This document shows, in pieces, positions 8,143 through 16,434 of a DNA stretch of 64,000 nt (position 1 is its first letter; each line of letters begins with the position of its first letter). Origin of the DNA: Tepiditoga spiralis (GTDB taxonomy: Bacteria; Thermotogota; Thermotogae; Petrotogales; Petrotogaceae); the NCBI RefSeq assembly GCF_014701195.1, contig NZ_AP018712.1:762501-826500 (forward strand). The letters run 5' to 3'. The position numbers and the translations under genes were made by a program. A model generated the notes under the pieces. The model had not been told where the DNA came from. It was given only the letters and a program-made list of their open reading frames with translations, and made no database searches.

Positions 8143-9999
8143 TTACCTCGCTATATTTTTTCTTATGACTGCCGTTGAATCTGGAATATACTTTTTTATT
8201 AAAGTTTGTAGCATATCCAAATCATCATTTTTTATTGACTTTAAAAGTTCTATTACTAATCCTTCAGTATCTTTTAATACAGTTGAATTTCTTGCTATAT
8301 ATATTCTCTTATTTTGTGTTTTTTCATAATCTTCTTCATTTAAAAATAATTCTTCATAAAGTTTTTCTCCCGGTTTTGTACCGGTATAAACTATTTCAAT
8401 ATCTTGATCGGGAACATATCCAGAAAGCCTTATTAACTCTCTTGCAAGATGATCTATTAAAACAGGTTCTTCCATATCCAATACAAAAACTTCTCCATTT
8501 TTTGCAAAGTTTCCGCTTTGAATAACAAGTGCAACCGCTTCTGGAATAGTCATAAAATATCTTTTCATTTTTGGGTGAGTTACAGTAACAGGTCCACCTT
8601 TTTTTATCTGTTCTTTAAATATTGGAACAACACTTCCACGACTTCCGAGTACATTTCCAAATCTTACAATACCAAAGTTTGTTTTTGAATTTTTTGCAAC
8701 ACTCTTTATTAAAATTTCTCCAAATCTTTTAGACGTTCCCATTATTGAAGTTGGATTTATGGCTTTATCAGTAGATATAAATATAAATTTCTTTACATCA
8801 TATTTATCTGCAAGTTTAGCAAGTTCATATGTTCCAAGTGAATTTACTCTAAAAGCCTCTGTTGGATTTTCTTCCATAAGAAAAACATGTTTATGGGCTG
8901 CAGCATGAAAAACAACATCAAATTTAAATTTTTTAAAAACACTTTCCATTCTTTCTTTATTTGTTATATCACATATTATATCTTCTATTTTTAATTCAGG
9001 AAATCTTTCTACTAACTCTCTTTTTATTTTAAAAATACTATTTTCTCCACGACCCAAGATATATAATGTTTTTGGGTTTAAGGCGCAAACTTGTCTACAT
9101 ATTTCAGAACCAATACTTCCTCCAGCTCCAGTAATTAATATATTTTTTTTATTTATATATTCTTTTATTTGATTAAAATCAACATTTACTTCTTTTCTTC
9201 CCAATAAATCTGATATTTCTACATCTCTTAAAAATCCTAAAGAAAGCTTATTACTTAATATTTCATAAAAACTTGGAAGAGTTTTTACCAAAACTTTTTT
9301 ATTATCTATTTTATTAAAAATTTGTTTTATTTCTTTTGAAGAAGCACTTGGAATCGAAATGATTATCTCATTTATTTCAAGTTCCTTTACGTATTTCATA
9401 ATATTTGATGTATCATCATAAACTCTATAACCATGTATACTTCTTCCTATTTTATTTTTATCATCATCAAGAAATCCTCTAACAATACCAAATTCCGGAT
9501 GCCTTTCAAATTCATTTAAAATCTCTGTTCCAGCTTCTCCAGCACCAATTATAAGTATGTTTTTTGAACTTATGTTTTTCTTTTTAAAGTATCCATTACT
9601 TTTAGCAAACCAAAAAATTCTACTCCATACAATTAAAAAAGTTCCTATTAGTGCTGTCATTGCTGAAATACTAAACGGTAAAAGGAAAAAATCAGTAACA
9701 TACCTTCTTAAAAGTTCCACAAAAACAAAAGAAGATAAAAAACCTATAATACTACTATTAAAAACAACCATTAAATCAGTTAATTTTGCAAATCTCCAAA
9801 TCGAATTATAAACCCCAAATAAATAATATACAAGTATCATTATAAAAGGTAAAATTAAAATAGAAGAAAAATATTTATCCATTTCATTCATATTAAATTG
9901 AAATCTCAATACTAATGATAATATATAAGAAATAAAAAATATTGAAATATCAACTAAAGATAGTATAATCTTACGCCTTGTAAGATATTTCATTTTCAA
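8143..9999 (-). CDS. CapD/WbpM-type UDP-HexNAc 4,6-dehydratase (membrane-bound)
   Basis: 618 residues. It has four N-terminal membrane helices (about 10-120), a CoA-binding-like Rossmann domain (ILIIGAGEAGTEI near 150) and an extended SDR domain with ILITGAGGSIGSEI near 285. FISTDKAINPTSIMGTSKR follows, where the usual SDR tyrosine is replaced by Met as in WbpM/CapD. It is expected to convert UDP-GlcNAc to a 4-keto-6-deoxy sugar, the substrate of the aminotransferase encoded just upstream, whose 3' end overlaps this gene by 29 bases. The pair would make an amino-deoxy sugar for a surface glycan. Confidence 0.9.
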   Translation of the reverse strand: MKMKYLTRRKIILSLVDISIFFISYILSLVLRFQFNMNEMDKYFSSILILPFIMILVYYLFGVYNSIWRFAKLTDLMVVFNSSIIGFLSSFVFVELLRRYVTDFFLLPFSISAMTALIGTFLIVWSRIFWFAKSNGYFKKKNISSKNILIIGAGEAGTEILNEFERHPEFGIVRGFLDDDKNKIGRSIHGYRVYDDTSNIMKYVKELEINEIIISIPSASSKEIKQIFNKIDNKKVLVKTLPSFYEILSNKLSLGFLRDVEISDLLGRKEVNVDFNQIKEYINKKNILITGAGGSIGSEICRQVCALNPKTLYILGRGENSIFKIKRELVERFPELKIEDIICDITNKERMESVFKKFKFDVVFHAAAHKHVFLMEENPTEAFRVNSLGTYELAKLADKYDVKKFIFISTDKAINPTSIMGTSKRFGEILIKSVAKNSKTNFGIVRFGNVLGSRGSVVPIFKEQIKKGGPVTVTHPKMKRYFMTIPEAVALVIQSGNFAKNGEVFVLDMEEPVLIDHLARELIRLSGYVPDQDIEIVYTGTKPGEKLYEELFLNEEDYEKTQNKRIYIARNSTVLKDTEGLVIELLKSIKNDDLDMLQTLIKKYIPDSTAVIRKNIAR

Positions 10000-11236
10000 T
10001 CTCCTCCAAAACTTCTTTTATTTTTAAAACAACATATTCTTGTTCTTGAATAGATATATTAGAATAAAAAGGAATGGCAACAGTCAACGAAGATATTAAT
10101 TCTGTTATTGGATAATCACCATATTCATATCCATATAATTCCTTATAAAACGGTTGTAAATGAACTGGACTAAAGTAATTTTTGCTTTGAACGCCTTTTT
10201 CATTTAACTTCTTTAAAAATAATTTATGTATTTCTTTTATTTTATAAATTAGTTTTTTCCATTCTTCTTTATCTATTTTTTCTGACACTTTAAATTCTTT
10301 AACCCAATTAGGTATTTTTATAAACTTAGAAATCCAGTTTAAATCTAATCTTATAACATAAACAAACCAGCTCATTTTTGTTGTATATTTTTCTATTTTT
10401 GGCAAAATAATTCTACTTTCATCTTTAAATAAATTATGATAATTATCAGCTACTTTTTCACGAAGTAATAAAATTTCATTTATTTTTTTCATTTGAGCAT
10501 ATCCCATAGCAGCTGACATTTCATCTAAACGATAATTATAGCCAATCCTAACATGTTCAAGCCATTCCATTGAATCTCCACGACCTTGATTAGCCATTGA
10601 ACGGCATAGTTTACTTATTTCTTCATTATTTGTTATTATTACGCCACCTTCACCTGTTGTTATTTGTTTGTTTGGGTAAAATGCAAAGGTTCCTGCAATT
10701 CCAAAAGTTCCCGTTTTTTTCCCTTTGTACTCAGAACCAAGAGCTTCACAAGAATCTTCTATTATATCAATATTATTTGGAAGAATTTTATAAACTTCAT
10801 CCCAATCTATAGGTTGTCCAAAAATGTCAACTCCCATAAATGATTTTATCTCATTGTATGGGACTTTTGTTATCTTATTTCCATTTTTTATTAATTTTTT
10901 TAACTCTTCAATAGATATGTTATAAGTATATGGATCAATATCAACAAACACTGGATGTCCATTTTCATAAATTGCTACATTTGAAGAAGATATAAAGGTA
11001 AATGGCGTTACTATCATTCCATTATTTTTAGTAAAACCAGTTGCCTTAAGTATCAACTGTAATGCTGATGTACCACTGTTTACCCCTACACAATACTTTG
11101 ATTTTGTAAATTCAATAAAGCTTTCTTCAAATTTTTTTAAGTACGGACCAAGTGCTAAATAGTTTGAATCTAAAACATTGTTTACATATTTTTTTTCATC
11201 GTTGGTTATATATGGTTTTGATAAAGGAACAAACAC
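9971..11236 (-). CDS. DegT/DnrJ/EryC1-family sugar aminotransferase
   Basis: 421 residues. The fold-I PLP enzyme signature is clear: CVGVNSGTSALQLIL near residue 50, IIEDSCEALGSEYKGKKTG near 160, and the PLP lysine in FYPNKQITTGEGG near 190. The C-terminal half has an extra Lys/Ile-rich insertion (about residues 300-340). It probably transaminates the 4-keto sugar made by the adjacent dehydratase, giving a bacillosamine-, perosamine- or pseudaminic-type amino sugar. Sequence alone does not tell which. Confidence 0.9.
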   Translation of the reverse strand: MFVPLSKPYITNDEKKYVNNVLDSNYLALGPYLKKFEESFIEFTKSKYCVGVNSGTSALQLILKATGFTKNNGMIVTPFTFISSSNVAIYENGHPVFVDIDPYTYNISIEELKKLIKNGNKITKVPYNEIKSFMGVDIFGQPIDWDEVYKILPNNIDIIEDSCEALGSEYKGKKTGTFGIAGTFAFYPNKQITTGEGGVIITNNEEISKLCRSMANQGRGDSMEWLEHVRIGYNYRLDEMSAAMGYAQMKKINEILLLREKVADNYHNLFKDESRIILPKIEKYTTKMSWFVYVIRLDLNWISKFIKIPNWVKEFKVSEKIDKEEWKKLIYKIKEIHKLFLKKLNEKGVQSKNYFSPVHLQPFYKELYGYEYGDYPITELISSLTVAIPFYSNISIQEQEYVVLKIKEVLEEIENEISYKA

Positions 11237-11246
11237 AGTGCGCCCC

Positions 11247-12083
11247 CTATATAAAAGTTTTTATTCTATCATAATCTTCTTTATTTATCTTTTCTTCATC
11301 AAATAATCTTTGTAATATTTTTTTTGCAGTTTCTTTTTTTAAAGCGGTTACTTCTGAAAAAATTTTACTATATTTTTCATCTTCATTTAATTTTTCTATT
11401 TCATTTGTTATTTTAATATATAAATTATCTATTAAAGTATTTATGTCTTCCTTTATTTCTTCTTTTGGAATTTGTACATACTTAGTATAATCTCCACTTG
11501 CAGTACCATTTGCAATATAACACATATCAGTTTCCCTTATAAGATTAAACAAAAGTAACCATTCATAAAAATTCAGTGTTATTATTCTAAAAATCATAGC
11601 TACATTTCCTTCGCGTAGTCTTATAAATCTACTTTTTATTATTTTATTATGTAGTTCTGATTCTTGCATATGCCATTGATCTTTTACTATTCCATTTATC
11701 ATAAAAACATAAGAAATCCATGTAACTGTAAGTGAAATTATAAAAGTTATAGATTTCCATAAAGGATAAGTTTCTACTATTTTTGAGTATTCCGAAGGAT
11801 TGATATCAATAAGTTGATTTGTCATATCTATACTCAAAAAAGCTATAACAAGTGCCGAAATAATGTATAAAATAAATGGTATATAACTCATTTTTATATT
11901 TTTAATTGGAAAATCCCAATTATTTGCATTATAAATTTCTTTCATTTTCTTTATATGTTCATTTCTATTTTTTATTAACGTATGATAAACAAAAAGTATT
12001 ATTGCCATACCTATAAATTGTAAATAAGGTATATACCAAAATATTAATGCTATTAAAATAATGAACGGTTTTAACAAAATCAT
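11247..12083 (-). CDS. Integral membrane protein, unknown
   Basis: 278 residues, not recognised. There are hydrophobic segments near residues 3-32, 65-85, 110-130 and probably 165-185. The C-terminal 80 residues are helical and charged, likely cytoplasmic (IKITNEIEKLNEDEKYSKIF). It starts ten bases after hisS with GTGAGGAAA upstream and is followed ten bases later by the aminotransferase gene, so it is in the same unit. No transport or enzyme motif was found. Confidence 0.65.
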   Translation of the reverse strand: MILLKPFIILIALIFWYIPYLQFIGMAIILFVYHTLIKNRNEHIKKMKEIYNANNWDFPIKNIKMSYIPFILYIISALVIAFLSIDMTNQLIDINPSEYSKIVETYPLWKSITFIISLTVTWISYVFMINGIVKDQWHMQESELHNKIIKSRFIRLREGNVAMIFRIITLNFYEWLLLFNLIRETDMCYIANGTASGDYTKYVQIPKEEIKEDINTLIDNLYIKITNEIEKLNEDEKYSKIFSEVTALKKETAKKILQRLFDEEKINKEDYDRIKTFI

Positions 12084-12093
12084 ATTTTTTTCC

Positions 12094-13359
12094 TCACTTG
12101 TTTTCTAATTTTTCTGTAATTAAATTTATAAACCAACCTTTTTCAACTTGTATTTGTTCACCAGTTTTTAAATCCTTAAAAGAAACAATATTATTTTTTA
12201 CTTCATCTTCGCCTATTATAACAGCAAATTTTGAATTTAATTTGTTTGCATGCTTCATTTGACCACCAAAATTTCTTTTTGAAATATTTAAAAATATTTT
12301 TAAATTTTTTTCACGTAAATCTTTAGCTATTTTTATTGCTTCTTTTTGGGTACCTTCTCCAGAATAAATTATATAAACATCTATTTCATCATTTTCAGGT
12401 ATTTCTACTTTTTCTGCTTTCAATGCTAATACTAATCTTTCTAATCCAAAAGCCATTCCAACTGATGGTGTTTCTTTTCCACCAATTTCACTGACTAATC
12501 CATCATACCTTCCACCACCACCTATTGCAGATTGTGATCCAAGCATTGGGTGTTCTATTTCAAAAGCCGTTCTGTTATAATAATCTAATCCTCTAACTAT
12601 CCTCGAATCTACTTCATAAGGAATTTTAAATTCGTCTAAATATTCTTTTAGTTTATCAAAATGCTCTTTACATCCTTCATCTAAATAATCTAATATTGAA
12701 GGAGCATTTTTTGACTTATCAAGATCTTTTTTACAATCTAAAAGTCTCATTATATTTGTATTAAAACGTTTATTACAATCTTCACATAATTGAGGAAGAA
12801 GAGGTTCATAAAATTCTTTTAAAGCATTTTTATATTCTGCTCTACAATTTTCACAACCTATACTATTTATTTTTATTTTAAAGTTTTTTAATCCAAGTTC
12901 TCTTAAAAAATCATAATTCATACTTATAATTTCAGCATCAGCCATTGGTGTGTTGGCACCAAAAATTTCAGCACCTATTTGATGAAACTGTCTATATCTT
13001 CCAGCTTGAGGTTTTTCATATCTAAACATTGGACCCATATAAAATATCTTCGTTGGAGATCCAAAAGAAGACATTGAATTTTCAACATAAGCTCTAACTA
13101 TTGGTGCAGTTCCTTCTGGTCTTAATGTTATAGATCTTCCACCTTTATCTTCAAAAGTATACATTTCTTTTTGAACTACATCAGTTGTTTCACCAACTCC
13201 CCTTAAAATTAACTTTGTATTTTCAATTATAGGAGTTCTAACTTCATTAAAAGCATACTTTTTTAATACTTTTTTTGCTGTTTCTTCAATATAACTCCAA
13301 TACTTCATTTCTTCTCCATATATATCTTGAGTTCCTTTTATTCTATTATATTTAGCCAA
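12094..13359 (-). CDS. hisS: Histidyl-tRNA synthetase
   Basis: 421 residues, full length for HisRS. Class II motifs: GTQDIYGEEMKYW at the N-terminus, LRPEGTAPIVRAYVE (motif 2) near residue 80, the histidine-specific RIVRGLDYYNRTAFEIE near residue 255, and GMAFGLERLVLAL (motif 3) near 305, then the anticodon-binding domain. It charges tRNA-His with histidine in the cytoplasm. The start is TTG with AGGAGG nine bases upstream. It heads the operon leading to the glycan and fliS genes. Confidence 0.96.
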   Translation of the reverse strand: MAKYNRIKGTQDIYGEEMKYWSYIEETAKKVLKKYAFNEVRTPIIENTKLILRGVGETTDVVQKEMYTFEDKGGRSITLRPEGTAPIVRAYVENSMSSFGSPTKIFYMGPMFRYEKPQAGRYRQFHQIGAEIFGANTPMADAEIISMNYDFLRELGLKNFKIKINSIGCENCRAEYKNALKEFYEPLLPQLCEDCNKRFNTNIMRLLDCKKDLDKSKNAPSILDYLDEGCKEHFDKLKEYLDEFKIPYEVDSRIVRGLDYYNRTAFEIEHPMLGSQSAIGGGGRYDGLVSEIGGKETPSVGMAFGLERLVLALKAEKVEIPENDEIDVYIIYSGEGTQKEAIKIAKDLREKNLKIFLNISKRNFGGQMKHANKLNSKFAVIIGEDEVKNNIVSFKDLKTGEQIQVEKGWFINLITEKLENK

Positions 13360-13423
13360 CTTAAATTCCTCCTATTTTTAAAAAAACTATTTCTCTTCAA
13401 ACTATTTTACCATAAATATATAT

Positions 13424-13449
13424 AAACAAAAAGGAGCCTTTGGCTCCTT
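13424..13449 (-). terminator. Terminator after the S1-domain gene
   Basis: On the minus strand the hairpin AAGGAGCC-AAA-GGCTCCTT is followed by TTTGTTT. It separates the S1-domain gene from hisS. Confidence 0.85.
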
Positions 13450-13458
13450 GATTGTTTT

Positions 13459-13824
13459 TTATCTCTTTTTTCCGCCTCTTTTTTTATCTCTAGATCTTCT
13501 AAACTCTGAAATTTTTCTATCGCTGTCCTTTAAGAACATAGAAAGTCTTTTTTCAAAGTTGTCATCTTTTACAGGCGCATCATTTTTTATATCTTTTAAT
13601 GAAATTTCAAGTTTTCCATCTTTTGTTTTGCCTATAACCTTACCTTCAACAACTTTTCCAACTTCTAAAAAGTCAGTGATGTTCTTTACATAATTTTTTG
13701 AAACCTTAGATATATGTACAAAACCATCCTCGCCACTGTTTTCTACTTTGACAAATGCTCCGAATTTTTTAATATCAACTACTTTTACCTTAACAACAGT
13801 GCCCTGAACTATACCTTCACTCAC
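13459..13824 (-). CDS. S1 RNA-binding domain protein (YabR/GSP13-like)
   Basis: 121 residues. An S1 domain fills residues 5-75 (GTVVKVKVVDIKKFGAFVKV, GFVHISKVS, LEVGKVVEGKVIGKT), followed by a basic tail ending in RDKKRGGKKR. Such proteins bind RNA and often associate with ribosomes. The start is GTG with a weak AAAGGG site 14 bases upstream. The only strongly GC-rich element of this neighbourhood lies directly upstream, so RNA-level control is possible. Confidence 0.85.
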   Translation of the reverse strand: MSEGIVQGTVVKVKVVDIKKFGAFVKVENSGEDGFVHISKVSKNYVKNITDFLEVGKVVEGKVIGKTKDGKLEISLKDIKNDAPVKDDNFEKRLSMFLKDSDRKISEFRRSRDKKRGGKKR

Positions 13825-13856
13825 TTATATAACCAGCCCTTTCAAAAAGAATTTCT

Positions 13857-13930
13857 CACATGAACCTTGCTAAGCCGTGATTTCGCCAATGGCGGCCCGG
13901 GTCCAGGCTACGGTATTCACCTCCGAAAAA
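13857..13930 (-). ncRNA. Unidentified GC-rich structured RNA candidate
   Basis: About 70 bases at roughly 55-60% GC inside a genome near 28%, in the gap between rpmE and the S1-domain gene. On the minus strand it can fold into CGCC-AUU-GGCG, GCCU-loop-GGGC and an outer CCGU/ACGG pairing. UGAA..CC/GG..UUCA pairing can close the whole. It ends about 33 bases before the S1 gene start. Apart from tRNAs nothing else in the window is this GC-rich. I could not match it to SRP RNA (no GGAA apical loop), 6S, TPP, SAM, c-di-GMP, ydaO or T-box elements. The strand is not certain. Confidence 0.55.
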
Positions 13931-13988
13931 ATAATTATTATTAAGCATCTGAAAATTTCTTAAAGAAAATGCAAGGATCAGATGCTTT
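13930..13988 (-). terminator. Terminator-like hairpin after rpmE
   Basis: The arms AAGCATCTGA (13943-13952) and TCAGATGCTT (13978-13987) pair perfectly, with further pairing inside the loop. The minus strand continues into TTAATAATAATTATTTTTT. Confidence 0.7.
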
Positions 13989-14010
13989 AAAAACTTTTTA
14001 TTTTTTTTAT

Positions 14011-14226
14011 TTAGTTTTCAAGGAACTTTTTATACTTGTTCTTGAATCTTTGTACTCTACCTTCAGTATCGAGTATTTGTGCTCCTGTTTCACCTTTATA
14101 GAAAGGATGACATTTTGAACACACATCAAGTCTCATGTTTTCAACTGTAGAATAAATTTTGTGTTCTGCACCACATGCGCATTTAACAGTTATTAACTTC
14201 ATTTCAGGATGTATTCCTTTTTTCAT
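14011..14226 (-). CDS. rpmE: 50S ribosomal protein L31 (zinc-binding type)
   Basis: 71 residues, the full L31 length. It has [10 protein letters not shown] at the start, CACG near residue 16 and [10 protein letters not shown] near residue 36, so the zinc-binding C+ form is present. It binds the central protuberance of the large ribosomal subunit. GAGGTGG precedes the ATG and a strong promoter lies 44-73 bases upstream. Confidence 0.97.
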   Translation of the reverse strand: MKKGIHPEMKLITVKCACGAEHKIYSTVENMRLDVCSKCHPFYKGETGAQILDTEGRVQRFKNKYKKFLEN

Positions 14227-14269
14227 AGCTTCAATCCACCTCTTGTATATTTAGTTTTATTTCCCTGCT

Positions 14270-14299
14270 ATTATAGCATATTCGTTTTTATAGTGTCAA
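14270..14299 (-). promoter_or_regulatory. Sigma-70-type promoter of rpmE
   Basis: On the minus strand, TTGACA (14299-14294), an 18-base spacer, then TATAAT (14275-14270). Both hexamers are perfect. Confidence 0.85.
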
Positions 14300-14442
14300 G
14301 GCTAAAAATATTAATTAATATTAAATTAACTTATCATTCACTATATTGAACTATATAACAAATAACTTTTACCAATTATATTGTATATTATATAAAAATA
14401 TGTTAGAATTTAAAAAAATTAAAGTTTTGAAAGGAAGTATAT

Positions 14443-15180
14443 ATGACTATAAAAACTTACATAGAAATAAATAATAAAATGAAAGAAATTTTTTTTGATG
14501 TAAACTCACAAGAATACAAAGAACTATTGGATAAAAACTTAGTTAAAAAAAACGAATTAAATTTAAAGCTATTTACTAAAGATAAAAAGGTTCAAGATGT
14601 TTGGCGATACAATTATATTCCAGAAAAAGGCGTTATTAATAACAAAACCTCAGACTTTAATTCTAAATTTAATGATAAAAAAATTCCACTTGACATTAAA
14701 AACTCAATAATTTTATTATTAGAATCACCTCATAAAGATGAATATCAAAAAAACAACTTTATTCCAATAGCTCCAGCACAAGGTGCAACTGGTAGAGCAA
14801 TAGAAAAGTTTAAAGATAGGAACAGCTCAAAAACCTTAAAATATCTAACAATTGAAGACTTACTAAAAAAAACAAACATTATAGAAAAATCACCAATACT
14901 TTTAGTTAATCCCGTTCAATATCAAGCATCTTTAGGAAGTTTTACTAAAAAATTAAATAAAAACTTAAGAAATAATTTATGGAAATCATTATTTAATGAA
15001 TTAAAAAATGATTTTATCTCAAGAATAACTATCTACAAACCTTTATTAATAATAAACGGCTGTACAAATGATTTAAAAGATGAAGTTAATAATTGTATAA
15101 ATACAAACAAAATAATAAATGTTCCACACCCTTACAATTGGTCCTTTGGTGGAATACGTAATCCAATTTACTTAAAATAA
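14443..15180 (+). CDS. Unknown protein, possible uracil-DNA-glycosylase fold
   Basis: 245 residues. The order of short motifs is reminiscent of the UDG superfamily: ILLLESPHKDEYQ near residue 88, PIAPAQGATGRAIEKF near 105, ILLVNPVQYQASLG near 147, LLIINGC near 202, and VPHPYNWSFGG near 228, where UDGs carry the HPS/HP loop. This is a pattern judgement, not an established match. It is a single gene with AAGGAAG seven bases before the ATG. A DNA-repair or nucleotide-handling role is possible; otherwise unknown. Confidence 0.5.
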   Translation: MTIKTYIEINNKMKEIFFDVNSQEYKELLDKNLVKKNELNLKLFTKDKKVQDVWRYNYIPEKGVINNKTSDFNSKFNDKKIPLDIKNSIILLLESPHKDEYQKNNFIPIAPAQGATGRAIEKFKDRNSSKTLKYLTIEDLLKKTNIIEKSPILLVNPVQYQASLGSFTKKLNKNLRNNLWKSLFNELKNDFISRITIYKPLLIINGCTNDLKDEVNNCINTNKIINVPHPYNWSFGGIRNPIYLK

Positions 15181-15226
15181 TCATAAAGTTTCAATTATAC
15201 TTAAAATATTTTTATTTGTATAAAAT

Positions 15227-15258
15227 AATAAAGAATCGACTTATGTCGATTCTTTATT
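15227..15258. terminator. 14-bp hairpin serving two convergent genes
   Basis: A perfect stem of AATAAAGAATCGAC and its complement with a TTAT loop. It lies 46 bases after the plus-strand gene and just after the 36-codon minus-strand gene. On minus it is followed by ATTTTAT. Confidence 0.75.
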
Positions 15259-15279
15259 TATGGGGGAGATTATATCTTT

Positions 15280-15390
15280 TTAAAAAAAGATTTTGTATTC
15301 GTATGCAAAAATAGTTTCTTTATTTAATCTTTCTTCATTTACTAAGTTTACTTTTGTTCCAAATAATGTGTTTTTAATTTTTTTAATCAT
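15280..15390 (-). CDS. Small protein of 36 residues, unknown
   Basis: An intact 36-codon frame beginning MIKKIKNTLFGTK and ending EYKIFF, basic at the N-terminus and aromatic at the C-terminus, without Cys. The start at 15390 has a perfect GGAGG eight bases upstream. An ATG six bases earlier is too close to that site. A -35/-10 promoter lies about 46-76 bases upstream and a 14-bp hairpin follows the stop, so this is a complete stand-alone unit. The function is unknown; a leaderless peptide, a toxin-like peptide or a membrane-associated peptide are all possible. Confidence 0.6.
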   Translation of the reverse strand: MIKKIKNTLFGTKVNLVNEERLNKETIFAYEYKIFF

Positions 15391-15435
15391 TGACATCGCC
15401 TCCGTTTAAGTTGTTTTATTTTTATTTTCATTTAT

Positions 15436-15466
15436 AGTATAATCCGTGGTCTTTACTGCATGTCAA
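15436..15466 (-). promoter_or_regulatory. Promoter of the 36-codon gene
   Basis: On the minus strand TTGACA (15466-15461) is followed by ATTATA at 17 bases or TATACT at 19 bases. It points at the small gene. Confidence 0.65.
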
Positions 15467-15579
15467 TACTAAAAAAACTAATTTTTTGGTAAATTGTTTG
15501 TAAATAGTGGAGTGCTATGTCTATTTTTATTTTAAAGAAATAAAAGAAATATTATTGCATACTTCGAAAACATTATTTA

Positions 15580-15613
15580 ATAATAAAGAGATGAACTTAA
15601 TGTTCATCTCTCT
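15580..15613 (-). terminator. Terminator of the TPR protein gene
   Basis: The arms AGAGATGAAC and GTTCATCTCT (15587-15611) with a five-base loop; on minus they are followed by TTATTATTAAAT. It lies directly after the gene. Confidence 0.8.
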
Positions 15614-15616
15614 TAA

Positions 15617-16327
15617 TTAATTTTCATTTAATTTTTTTAACTCTAATTTTACCAGTTCAATAGTTTCTTTTCCTTGTGCAATCCAATCTGGATGAAAATC
15701 CATTGTTAAAACTTTTTCAAATTCTTTTTTTGCTAAATCTTTTTTATTTATTTTTTCATATAAAATACCAAGTTCGTAATGAATATTTGAATATTTTGGA
15801 TTTAATTCCAATGCTTTTTTTAAATATTCTTCAGATTTATTCATATTATTTAATGGCCAAGGAACATCTCTATATCTCATACCAAGAGCTATATATGTAT
15901 AACTATAATTTGGATTCAATTCCAATGCTTTCTTTAAATATTTATCAAAATCACCAAGCATAAATAAACTCTCTATTATTCCTTTAAATTGAGCCAACCT
16001 TCCAATTGCAGTTCCCGTTACATAATTCGCATAATAACTCTTCGGATTTAGCTTAACTGCTTTTTTCCCATATTCTATTGCTTTTTCATATGTTTTAATT
16101 CTTTCAGATTCATCTTTTATACCCCAATTTGCTAATTCAGTTAAAGATTGACAGAGTATTGAAAGATTTTCAGAAGTTTTAGTAGCAGTATTTAGAATTC
16201 TTATTAAAGAATTCATTTCTTCAACACTTCTAATACTGTTTGCATGTAAAAATAGTTTTTGATAATCTTGTGTAAAATTTAAACTCACTAAAATAATAAA
16301 AAATAAACTTATAAAAATTTTTTTCAT
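15617..16327 (-). CDS. Secreted TPR-repeat protein
   Basis: 236 residues. A Sec signal peptide (KKIFISLFFIILVSLNFT) is followed by at least three tetratricopeptide-like helix pairs: YGKKAVKLNPKSYYANYVTG, KKALELNPNYSYTYIALG and KKALELNPKYSNIHYELG, each with the TPR Leu-Asn-Pro turn. It is expected in the periplasm as a protein-interaction scaffold. It stands alone, with its own terminator. Confidence 0.82.
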   Translation of the reverse strand: MKKIFISLFFIILVSLNFTQDYQKLFLHANSIRSVEEMNSLIRILNTATKTSENLSILCQSLTELANWGIKDESERIKTYEKAIEYGKKAVKLNPKSYYANYVTGTAIGRLAQFKGIIESLFMLGDFDKYLKKALELNPNYSYTYIALGMRYRDVPWPLNNMNKSEEYLKKALELNPKYSNIHYELGILYEKINKKDLAKKEFEKVLTMDFHPDWIAQGKETIELVKLELKKLNEN

Positions 16328-16434
16328 AAATCCACCCCCTTAAAAATATTTTATCATAATTTACACTCTTTTTACGATTTTACTGTATAATACTATTGTA
16401 CTATCAGTAAAAAAATACAAAAGGATGTGAAATT

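Noticed and set aside
13857-13930. SRP (4.5S) RNA or a known riboswitch
   Set aside because: The conserved GGAA-capped SRP hairpin is absent and none of the common riboswitch core sequences can be found on either strand.
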